From NCBI RefSeq assembly GCF_009755665.1, contig NZ_CP046622.1, positions 5,397,001 to 5,461,000 on the forward strand: 64,000 bases of DNA. The letters are read 5' to 3'. Each line of letters opens with the position of its first letter. Position 1 is the stretch's first letter. The stretch is from Variovorax paradoxus. Its GTDB lineage: Bacteria > Pseudomonadota > Gammaproteobacteria > Burkholderiales > Burkholderiaceae_C. This document shows, piece by piece, positions 54,108-61,186 of this stretch. The position numbers and the translations under genes are program-made. Under the pieces are notes generated by a model, which saw only the letters and a program-made list of their open reading frames with translations, was not told where the DNA came from and did not search any database.

Positions 54108-54575
54108 TCAGGGCGTGTCGTCGGGGCCGAGAGGCTCGGCGGGATCTTCGTCCGGCCATTGAGGCGGCTCGGCCTCGCGGGCGCGCTCGGCATACTTGTT
54201 GAAGCGCCAGGCCGTGTCTTCCATGGTGATGCGGCGCCACGTGACGCGCTTTTCGGCCGGCGACATGGCGGGCCAGTGCTGCACCTCGTCGAAGCTGCGG
54301 CCGCAGCCCTTGCACTGGTCGTCGCCCTGGCTGGTGGAGCAGATGGCAATGCACGGCGTGTCGGGCGTGCTGTGATACCAGTCGAGCCAGGCGGCCCAGG
54401 CTTTTTCAGGGAAGCCCTGCTCGTCGACTTCGTCTTCATGGTGGAACACCATGAGCGCATAAACCTCTGCGAGCGCACGCAATTCGGGCGCCAGCGTGAT
54501 GCCGTCGGGCGAGGGACTCTTCTCGCGCCAATGGTTGATGGCGGCCTCGATGTCTGTGATGTGAATGGCGGCCAT
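54108..54575 (-). CDS. DUF3717-DUF1289 fusion protein
   Basis: 155-residue protein with two recognisable parts. The N-terminal ~65 residues (IHITDIEAAINHWREKSPSP, LAPELRALAEVYALMVFH) correspond to DUF3717. The C-terminal part is DUF1289, a Cys-rich module: TPCIAICSTSQGDDQCKGCG, then WPAMSPAEKRVTWRRI. The four Cys suggest a metal site. Met at 54575 is preferred because DUF3717 starts right after it; a start at 54605 is also possible and neither has a clear ribosome site. It is transcribed together with the DUF2007 gene. No function known. Confidence 0.82.
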   Translation of the reverse strand: MAAIHITDIEAAINHWREKSPSPDGITLAPELRALAEVYALMVFHHEDEVDEQGFPEKAWAAWLDWYHSTPDTPCIAICSTSQGDDQCKGCGRSFDEVQHWPAMSPAEKRVTWRRITMEDTAWRFNKYAERAREAEPPQWPDEDPAEPLGPDDTP

Positions 54576-54758
54576 GGAAGAGAAAAAACAGCGAGCGGCG
54601 ATCATAGTCCGGCAATGCCCTACCGAGTCCGAAGGTTATGGACGCTCCTAAATAAATAGCGCCTGTACAAGCGCTGGCGAATCTTCCAGAAGCCTTCCGC
54701 TTGAAGACCTAAAACTTTCCGGTTGCCAGAACAGGGGCCTCGATGCTCTAATCCCGCC

Positions 54759-54888
54759 TACGAAGGGGAGTAGCTCCCGACCGCCATCCAACGGCGGAAA
54801 TCGACAGGTCGTCAATACGAAGCACAACACTTCCGGCCTGTCGGGCAATGCGTGCCTGCGGGCGGCGTTGTCGAGCAAGACCTTCGAT
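54759..54888 (+). ncRNA. yybP-ykoY manganese riboswitch
   Basis: Lies in the 485 bp gap before the TerC gene. The conserved loop aggggagtagct (54764-54775), the second conserved loop gtcgtcaatacg (54809-54820) and the closing gagcaagaccttcg (54873-54886) are present. The outer helix P1 pairs cgaagg (54761-54766) with ccttcg (54881-54886). This class binds Mn(II) and switches on Mn exporters. About 170 nt separate the aptamer from the start codon, room for the expression platform. The remainder of the gap (54576-54758 and 54889-55060) shows no gene. Confidence 0.88.
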
Positions 54889-55060
54889 TTGAACCTGCGC
54901 AGGTTTGATCGAAGCGTTCCTGAATTCCCGGTTCCACCACCGGTCTTCGTCATGCTTCGAACAGCCCGCACGGGATGAATCGAAACGAACGAATGCGCCA
55001 AACTGCCGCCAATCCTCTTAGGATGGATGGCCGAATGGCGCGCGAAGACAAGAGGAACGT

Positions 55061-55804
55061 ATGGAACAGTTCATGGCCCCGGAATTCTGGGTCGCGGTCG
55101 GTCAGATCATCATGATCGACATCCTTCTCGGTGGCGACAATGCCGTCGTCATTGCCTTGGCTTGCCGCAAGCTGCCGCCTGCGCAACGCACCAAGGGCAT
55201 TCTTTGGGGCACCGCCGGTGCCATCGTGCTGCGCGTGATATTGATCTTCTTCGCGCTCACGTTGCTGGCGATTCCGTTCCTCAAGCTGGTCGGCGCCGCG
55301 CTGCTGGTGTGGATCGGTGTCAAGCTGCTGGCGCCCGACCATGACGACGCGCACGGCAACATCCAGGGCAGCGACAAGCTGTGGGCCGCCGTCAAGACCG
55401 TGATCGTGGCCGACTTGGTCATGAGCGTGGACAACGTGATCGCCATTGCCGGCGCCGCTCAGGGTGCCGGCCAAGGCCACCAGATGCCGCTCGTGATCTT
55501 CGGCCTGCTCGTGAGCATTCCGATCATCGTCTGGGGCAGCCAGCTGGTCATCAAGCTGATGGACCGCTTCCCGATCATCATCACGGTCGGCGGCATGCTG
55601 CTGGGCTGGATTGCCGGCACCATGGCGGTCTCCGATCCCGCGTTGTCGAACACCGCGGCCTGGACCTGGGTACCGAAGGTGCCGCAGAGCGACACCGTCA
55701 GGTACGCCGCCGGTATTGCCGGTGCGCTGCTGGTACTGGTCATCGGCAAGCTGGTGGCCATGCGCCGCCCGAAGCACGCCGAAGAAGCCGCGACGACGAG
55801 CTGA
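55061..55804 (+). CDS. TerC-family membrane protein, probable Mn(II) exporter
   Basis: 247-residue inner-membrane protein of the TerC/Alx/YjbE family with about seven helices. Both family Asp motifs are intact: IDILLGGDNAVVIALACRKL (~20-39) and VADLVMSVDNVIAIAGAA (~118-135), in which the Asp-Asn pairs bind the metal. Family members riding behind a yybP-ykoY riboswitch export manganese, also during metalation of secreted enzymes. ATG at 55061, after agaggaac. Riboswitch control is read directly from the upstream sequence; the Mn role follows from it. Confidence 0.93.
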   Translation: MEQFMAPEFWVAVGQIIMIDILLGGDNAVVIALACRKLPPAQRTKGILWGTAGAIVLRVILIFFALTLLAIPFLKLVGAALLVWIGVKLLAPDHDDAHGNIQGSDKLWAAVKTVIVADLVMSVDNVIAIAGAAQGAGQGHQMPLVIFGLLVSIPIIVWGSQLVIKLMDRFPIIITVGGMLLGWIAGTMAVSDPALSNTAAWTWVPKVPQSDTVRYAAGIAGALLVLVIGKLVAMRRPKHAEEAATTS

Positions 55805-55885
55805 TCGCCCACAGCCGCCATCGGAGAAAATGCTCTTCCTCTATGGAACAGTCTCTGCCACTCTAACTACTTAAAGGAGCGCCTC

Positions 55886-56350
55886 ATGGAAAAGATCATT
55901 CTCTATGTCGACGACGCTGGCTATGCCGCCGAGCAGTTCGCAGAACTCGCACCGGATGCCGGCAGCGTCGTGGCGCGCCATTGGGTACTGGTGGCCTGCG
56001 CTCCGCGCATGACGCACCGCATCAGCAAGTGGGTGAGCCACAGCGCGCGCGAAAACTGGCGCGCCAAGTGGTTCAGCAAGGTGCAGGCGCAGCTGCTGCC
56101 CATGCTCGAGCGCAATGGCGGGCAGGTGACGGCGGTGCTTGCCAAGGGCCCGCTGACCGAACTGACGCAGCAACTCAAGCGTGAGCATGCGGCCACGCAC
56201 GTGGTCGATGCGCGCCGTCCCAAGATCGGCGTCGACCTGGAGCCGGTCACGCACGAGCAGACGCCGCCGCGCCAGTCGGGCTGGGCTTTTCCCGGTGCCG
56301 TGATGGGCATGGGCGCGCTGCTGGTGCTTGCGAACGAACTCGCGGAGTAG
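55886..56350 (+). CDS. Conserved protein of unknown function
   Basis: 154-residue protein with a strong ribosome site (aaaggag, 7 nt before the ATG). The first ~115 residues look like a small alpha/beta fold beginning MEKIILYVDDAGYAAEQFAE, with VLVACAPRMTHRISKWVSH and ATHVVDARRPKIGVDLEP; the strand-helix rhythm resembles USP/HUP domains but no nucleotide motif is evident. It ends in a hydrophobic helix WAFPGAVMGMGALLVLANEL. 81 nt after the TerC gene, and followed by a good terminator, so it could be read from the TerC transcript. Confidence 0.75.
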   Translation: MEKIILYVDDAGYAAEQFAELAPDAGSVVARHWVLVACAPRMTHRISKWVSHSARENWRAKWFSKVQAQLLPMLERNGGQVTAVLAKGPLTELTQQLKREHAATHVVDARRPKIGVDLEPVTHEQTPPRQSGWAFPGAVMGMGALLVLANELAE

Positions 56351-56380
56351 CCGCGCAGCCAAGGCTTCAGCGCTCCCCTG

Positions 56381-56420
56381 ACGAGCCCCGGTGCGGCAAC
56401 GCCCCGGGGCTCGTCGTTTT
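56381..56420 (+). terminator. Rho-independent terminator
   Basis: 11 bp stem acgagccccgg / ccggggctcgt with a 12 nt loop followed by cgtttt, 30 nt after the preceding stop codon. Confidence 0.87.
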
Positions 56421-56446
56421 GTGACTGCTGGGGTATCCTGCGGCGC

Positions 56447-56803
56447 ATGCGCATCATCATCAAATGGCTGCTCAGCGCCGTGGCGCTACTGGCGGTCGCC
56501 TACCTCTACAGCAGCGGTGTCCATGTCAACAGCTTCGGCTCCGCACTGATTGCCGCCGCGGTCATCGGCCTGCTCAACATGATCGTGCGGCCGGTGCTGG
56601 TGGTGCTGACGCTGCCGGTCACCATCGTCACGCTGGGGCTGTTCCTGTTCGTGATCAATGCGCTGCTGTTCTGGGCCGCATCGGGCCTGCTCGCGGGTTT
56701 CCAGGTCAGCGGCTTTCTGGCGGCGCTGATCGGCTCGCTGATGTATTCGCTGCTGGGCCTGGTCATCGAAGCGGCCTTGGGCGGGCTTCTTTCGAAGCGC
56801 TGA
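56447..56803 (+). CDS. Phage-holin-4-type small membrane protein
   Basis: 118-residue integral membrane protein with four hydrophobic helices and the family pattern VIGLLNMIVRPVLVVLTLPV (~39-58) followed by TIVTLGLFLFVINALLFWAA. This is the PF04020-type family found across bacteria, named after a mycobacteriophage holin; in chromosomes it has no link to lysis and its role is unknown. There is no phage gene nearby. Single gene between two terminators or convergent ends. Confidence 0.85.
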   Translation: MRIIIKWLLSAVALLAVAYLYSSGVHVNSFGSALIAAAVIGLLNMIVRPVLVVLTLPVTIVTLGLFLFVINALLFWAASGLLAGFQVSGFLAALIGSLMYSLLGLVIEAALGGLLSKR

Positions 56804-56840
56804 GCAAAACGCCCGCGCTCCCTTCCGCCTCTCTCCAGCC

Positions 56841-58406
56841 TCACCTCAGCGGCGGCTCTTCAGCCTGCCGCTTCACCAGCGCCTCCACGGCCCGCGCGCG
56901 GGTGTCGATGATCGACGCCTCGTAGTGGTCGATGGGCGCACCGGGCTTGCGCACCAGCTCCTGCGCGGCCTTGAAGCGGTCGCGTGCGGCCGGGTAGTCG
57001 AGGATGGCCACGTTCGCTTCCGCATCGGCCCGCACGGCGCGCAAGGTGTCGTTCTGTGCGCCGTAAAGATTGGCCAGCGCCCGCCAGGCAGTGGCGTCGC
57101 GCGGATGCGTGGCCACCCAGTCGCGCAGCACGGGCACCATGGGCGCAGGCTGGCGGGTGGCCACGGCAGCCTCAGCCGCAAGCAGCATCTCCGGACGCTC
57201 CCTGGATTTCACGTCGAGCAAGGTGGCGGCCTTGGGAGCGCCGCCGCTGGCGAGCTCGATTTCAGCGTTGAGCCATCGCGCCAGCTTGGCGGCGGATGCG
57301 TCTTCGGCGGTGCGCGCAGTCAATCGCTCGGCCATCGCGCGCGCCGATCTGAAATCGCGCAGCTCCTTGGCCGACAGCGCTGCCGCGTAGAGCGTGCCGG
57401 CCTGCTGGGCCGGGCTGCTCCTGGCGAACTCGCCGCTCGAGGCGGCGTCGACCCAAAGCCGCAGCACATCGACACCCGGCCGCGTGAGCACCCGCGCACG
57501 CGCCGCGATCATGGCGTGGTCCATCACCAGCGGCATGGCCGGGGCCGCGTCCATGCGGAACTGGAAGCGACCCTGCATGTCCGAGATGCGCTCCGACGTG
57601 AGCGGATGGCTGCGCAGATAGGGGTAGGAGCCGTTGTCATTGAGGCGCGAGGCGTACTGCAGCTTCTCGAACATCGTCGCCGCGCCCTGCGGTGCAAACC
57701 CCGCCTGGGTCATCACGCCAAAGCCGACACGGTCGGCCTCGCGCTCCATGTCGCGCGAGAAGCTCAGCTGGTTCTGCATGAAAAGCGCCTGGCTGCCCAT
57801 GATCACGGCCTGGCCCGCATCGGCGTTGCGGCTCTTGCTGGCCGCGATCATGCCGAGGATCAGCCCCGCCACCATGAGCGGCATCTGCTTGCCCTGCCTG
57901 CTCATGATGCGCGAGATGTGGCGTTGCGTGACGTGCGAGAGCTCATGCCCGAGCACCGTCGCCAGCTCGTCGCGGCTGCCCACGGTGGCAATCAGGCCCA
58001 TGTTCAGTCCCAGGTAGCCGCCCGGCAGCGCGAAGGCGTTGATGTTGCGGTCGCGGCCCAGCAGAACGACCCAGGCAAAGCGCTCGTCGAGCTCGGGCGT
58101 GAGCTCGCCGCGCTCGCGGGCGGCCGTCATAAGGCGCTGCCAGATTTCCTGCACATAGGCGCCGACCACCGGGTCGTCGATGTAGTCGGTGTCGCGGTAG
58201 AGCTCGCGTGCGATCTGGTCGCCCAACTGGCGCTCCGCGCTGGCCGTCATTTCGCCGCCGTCGCCCAGGCCCGGCAGCACCTGCAGCTGCGCGCGGGCAG
58301 GCACCGGCAGCACAACCTGGCATGCTATTAAAACGGTAGCGCACAACGACCGCAACGCGGGTGCGGCAGAACTTTTTTTCTTGGCAAAAGGAGTCAAGCG
58401 CGGCAT
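56841..58406 (-). CDS. M48-family metalloprotease with TPR repeats, BepA-like
   Basis: 521-residue periplasmic protease. Signal region [20 protein letters not shown] then RAQ. The M48 domain shows the zinc motif [17 protein letters not shown] (His-Glu-x2-His, ~145) and the third ligand Glu in [19 protein letters not shown], with [12 protein letters not shown] later. The C-terminal ~200 residues form TPR-like helices. BepA degrades misassembled outer-membrane proteins and assists LptD assembly. Start [11 protein letters not shown] at 58406 gives a normal signal peptide. Divergent from moaC over 54 bp. Confidence 0.92.
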   Translation of the reverse strand: MPRLTPFAKKKSSAAPALRSLCATVLIACQVVLPVPARAQLQVLPGLGDGGEMTASAERQLGDQIARELYRDTDYIDDPVVGAYVQEIWQRLMTAARERGELTPELDERFAWVVLLGRDRNINAFALPGGYLGLNMGLIATVGSRDELATVLGHELSHVTQRHISRIMSRQGKQMPLMVAGLILGMIAASKSRNADAGQAVIMGSQALFMQNQLSFSRDMEREADRVGFGVMTQAGFAPQGAATMFEKLQYASRLNDNGSYPYLRSHPLTSERISDMQGRFQFRMDAAPAMPLVMDHAMIAARARVLTRPGVDVLRLWVDAASSGEFARSSPAQQAGTLYAAALSAKELRDFRSARAMAERLTARTAEDASAAKLARWLNAEIELASGGAPKAATLLDVKSRERPEMLLAAEAAVATRQPAPMVPVLRDWVATHPRDATAWRALANLYGAQNDTLRAVRADAEANVAILDYPAARDRFKAAQELVRKPGAPIDHYEASIIDTRARAVEALVKRQAEEPPLR

Positions 58407-58460
58407 TCCTCGTCCATGGCTCGGGCTCGTATGATGCACCTCCACACCGAACGTTCACAC

Positions 58461-58943
58461 ATGAGCTCCCTCACCCATTTCGACGCTCAGGGCCAAGCCC
58501 ACATGGTCGACGTCGCGGCCAAGCCCGCAACCCACCGCGTGGCCGTAGCCACGGGCCGCATCGAGATGCAGCCCGCGACGCTGGCGCTGATCGAATCGGG
58601 CACCGCAAAGAAGGGCGACGTGCTCGGCATCGCCCGCATTGCCGGCATCCAGGCCGCCAAGAAAACCAGCGACCTCATTCCGCTGTGCCATCCGCTGGCA
58701 CTCACGCGTGTGGCGCTCGCGTTTGCGCTGGCCGAAGAAGGCAACGCGCCGCAAGTGGTGTGCACCGCCACCGTTGAAACCGTGGGGCCGACCGGCGTCG
58801 AAATGGAAGCGCTGACCGCCGTGCAGGTGGCACTGCTCACGATCTACGACATGTGCAAGGCGGTTGACCGGGGCATGCGGATCACCGACGTGCATGTGCT
58901 CGAAAAGCACGGCGGAAAGTCGGGGAGCTACGTCGCCGGTTAG
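58461..58943 (+). CDS. moaC: Cyclic pyranopterin monophosphate synthase
   Basis: 160-residue MoaC, the second step of molybdenum cofactor synthesis, converting the MoaA product to cPMP. Motifs: [20 protein letters not shown] (~70-85), [20 protein letters not shown] and [15 protein letters not shown] with the catalytic Lys and Asp, ending [12 protein letters not shown]. Start at MSSLTHFD. Other moa genes are not in the window. Confidence 0.97.
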   Translation: MSSLTHFDAQGQAHMVDVAAKPATHRVAVATGRIEMQPATLALIESGTAKKGDVLGIARIAGIQAAKKTSDLIPLCHPLALTRVALAFALAEEGNAPQVVCTATVETVGPTGVEMEALTAVQVALLTIYDMCKAVDRGMRITDVHVLEKHGGKSGSYVAG

Positions 58944-58961
58944 CTCGCCGGCCAGGTAAAC

Positions 58962-60680
58962 CTAGGGCGACCGCGCGTCGACCGGCTGGCCCTTGAGCCA
59001 CTGCTCGTATTCGACCGGAAAAGCGATGCGGAAGCGCTCCGCCTGTTCCCAGGCCTCTTGGCCCCGCCCCGTCAGTTCGGCGCTTTCGATCAGCTTGACG
59101 ATCACGCGGGGCTCGGGCGAGAAATGCAGGATTCGCGCGGCCAGAGAATGAATCTCGGCGGCGTTGGCGGTGGTAACCCGCGTGAGCGTCAGTTCGGCAA
59201 AACCCACCTGCCGTGCGAAGAGCCAGGACTTCTTCGCCTTGGCCAGCGTGTCGTCTTCGTAAGCCGGCAAACGCTCGTCGCGCGGCAGGTAGATCTGGCT
59301 GATGCGGATGTAGTCCCATGTGGCGTAGCCGACCACCGCCGCCAGCACGGTGGCCGCCACGGCGGGCAACACCGGCGCGTTGAGCCACTTGGCATTGAAC
59401 CGTTGCCGCGACGAAGCAACTCGCGCCGGCCACAGCACTCCCAGGCACAGCCCGAACGCCAGTTGGAACGGCCCGTACCAGAGCGGATATTCCAGCAGGC
59501 TGTGCAGCACGATCGCACCCAGCATGCCCCACGCCATCAGCCGCGCCGGATCGCGCTCGCGCCAGGGCCGCGCCGCCAGCACCATCCAGATGAACCCGCC
59601 GCAGATCAGCACCGAGGCCGGAATGCCCAATTCCACGGCCAGGTGCAGCGGCAGGTTGTGCGCGTTGTCCAGGATCTCCGGGAACCGTGGCCCTGAATAC
59701 AGCGTGCTGTAGTGCGCAAAGGCCAGTTCGCCCCAGCCCCACCCCGTCCATGGATGCTCGGCAATCAGCGTGAGCACATTGCGCCAGAGAATCATCCGCG
59801 TGTGGTCGCCTGGGGCGCCTTCCTGCAGGCGGCGCATCATGCCTTCGACCTCGCTGGCGGTGAGCTGCGGCAGCAACCAGGCGATGGCGAAATAGATCGG
59901 GACCATCGCCACCAGCACGAGCGGCGGGGGCAGGCTGAAATGCTTCGTGTCAGTTACAGGCGCGCTGCGGCGTTCACGCCACGCGATCAACGTTGCGACC
60001 CCCACGATCGACAGCAGCTGAAGCAGCCCGGTGCGCGACGTCGACGCCGCTGCGGCCACCAACAGCAGCAAAGCAGCCGCCACCAGCCAACGCCTGATCT
60101 GCAGCGACGGCTGCGCGGCGTGGATCCAGAGCGCCGCCACCAGCGCCATGCTGATCAGCGTGGCGAACTGATTGCGCTGGCGCAGGTTGCCGTACGCCTG
60201 GCCGAGCGCGGGGGTGGTGGTCCAGGGCACCAGCGGTTCGGCCAGGCCGTAGTACTGGAGCAGGCCGAGCACGGCGCTGACGAGGCCGGCCGCGAGAATG
60301 CCCGTCGCCAGAACCGCTGGGGCGGAGGGGCCGCCCTGGGCGATGCCGGCGCCCGCGCAGGCCGCAGCTGCAATACCGGCCAGGGTCGCGCAAACCGGCA
60401 GCCAATAAGAAATAGGCTCCCCACGCGCTGACAGCACCACGGCAATCGCACCCGTCGCCAGCCAAACCCATATCTCCTGCTTGGGGCGCGCGGCTGGTCC
60501 AATCGCAAGCAGTCCCGCAACGCACGCCCAAGTTGCCATCAGTTGCCAGACATTGACCGATGGCCCGCCGACGAGTGGGCAGAGAAAGGGGAATGCGATC
60601 AGCCCCGCACGCACGGCGTGGCCGATTTTTGCAGCGGAGGCGGGTGCGGGCGCCTCGAAGGGCATGGCTCGAAGCGTCAT
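58962..60680 (-). CDS. PglL/PilO-like O-oligosaccharyltransferase (Wzy_C family)
   Basis: 572-residue multispanning protein with about a dozen helices. The ligase signature is in the middle: YYGLAEPL, NLRQRNQFATLISMAL (~167), TSRTGLLQLLSIVG, then the large periplasmic loop with LTLIAEHPWTGWGWGELAFA and LDNAHNLPLHLAVELG (catalytic-type His). A C-terminal soluble region (~460-572) is typical of the pilin-glycosylating ligases rather than O-antigen polymerases. It lies directly downstream of a type IV pilin gene in the same direction, as TfpO/PilO genes do. Transfer of a lipid-linked glycan to pilin is the inferred role. Confidence 0.87.
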   Translation of the reverse strand: MTLRAMPFEAPAPASAAKIGHAVRAGLIAFPFLCPLVGGPSVNVWQLMATWACVAGLLAIGPAARPKQEIWVWLATGAIAVVLSARGEPISYWLPVCATLAGIAAAACAGAGIAQGGPSAPAVLATGILAAGLVSAVLGLLQYYGLAEPLVPWTTTPALGQAYGNLRQRNQFATLISMALVAALWIHAAQPSLQIRRWLVAAALLLLVAAAASTSRTGLLQLLSIVGVATLIAWRERRSAPVTDTKHFSLPPPLVLVAMVPIYFAIAWLLPQLTASEVEGMMRRLQEGAPGDHTRMILWRNVLTLIAEHPWTGWGWGELAFAHYSTLYSGPRFPEILDNAHNLPLHLAVELGIPASVLICGGFIWMVLAARPWRERDPARLMAWGMLGAIVLHSLLEYPLWYGPFQLAFGLCLGVLWPARVASSRQRFNAKWLNAPVLPAVAATVLAAVVGYATWDYIRISQIYLPRDERLPAYEDDTLAKAKKSWLFARQVGFAELTLTRVTTANAAEIHSLAARILHFSPEPRVIVKLIESAELTGRGQEAWEQAERFRIAFPVEYEQWLKGQPVDARSP

Positions 60681-60740
60681 CCGCTCGATTGTGCCAACCG
60701 CTTTTGTCCCCGTCCTTCTACACGTGCGGTGTGAGGGGGC

Positions 60741-61166
60741 TTAGCGCCAGCAAGTCGCCGCTGTTCCCGGACTATCGGCTGCCATGCCCTTGGCTCCCTT
60801 GGCATTCAAAGTGAAGTCGCCACACTTGCGATCCGCAGCCTGCGCCCCTGCGCGGGTCGCCTTCAATGTGAAGCCACCGTCGTCGGCGACCACATCCAAG
60901 GTCAGCGTGTAGTAGCCGTTTTGCGATGCGAGGCCTGTTGGCAGCTTCAGTTTGTCCAACTCGCCGGCGCCGGCGTACACGCCGTTCTGCGCCCTGAAAC
61001 GCTCTTGCCGGGCGGCTGCGTCATTGAGCAGGTTCTGCCCTTCTACGCGCCGGGACCGCATCACGTACTCCGTGTATGACGGATAAGCGATCGCCGCAAG
61101 AATGCCGACGATGGCCACTGTGATCATCAGCTCGATCAGGGTGAAGCCCTTTTCAGCATTGCGCAC
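60741..61166 (-). CDS. pilE: Type IV pilin (PilE-type, minor pilin)
   Basis: 141-residue prepilin. Very short leader ending in Lys-Gly, then the mature N-terminus FTLIELMITVAIVGILAAIA with the essential Glu5; cleavage by PilD is expected after the Gly at position 7. The globular part ends with a disulfide pair in RKCGDFTL and TAATCWR. GTG start at 61166, preceded by aaggag 7 nt away; no ATG fits. It is 20 nt after the pilY1 stop, so it belongs to the pilY1 minor-pilin operon, and precedes the ligase gene. PilE here is likely a minor pilin of the fibre tip or of DNA uptake. Confidence 0.92.
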   Translation of the reverse strand: MRNAEKGFTLIELMITVAIVGILAAIAYPSYTEYVMRSRRVEGQNLLNDAAARQERFRAQNGVYAGAGELDKLKLPTGLASQNGYYTLTLDVVADDGGFTLKATRAGAQAADRKCGDFTLNAKGAKGMAADSPGTAATCWR

Positions 61167-61186
61167 TGGTTTCTCCTTCAAAAAGA

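Noticed and set aside
54648-55001. 117-codon minus-strand frame in the gap before the TerC gene
   Set aside because: It overlaps the riboswitch aptamer exactly and has no ribosome site or protein-like pattern.
56447-56803. Prophage remnant suggested by the holin-like protein
   Set aside because: This family is a common chromosomal membrane protein; no phage structural, lysis or integrase gene is nearby.
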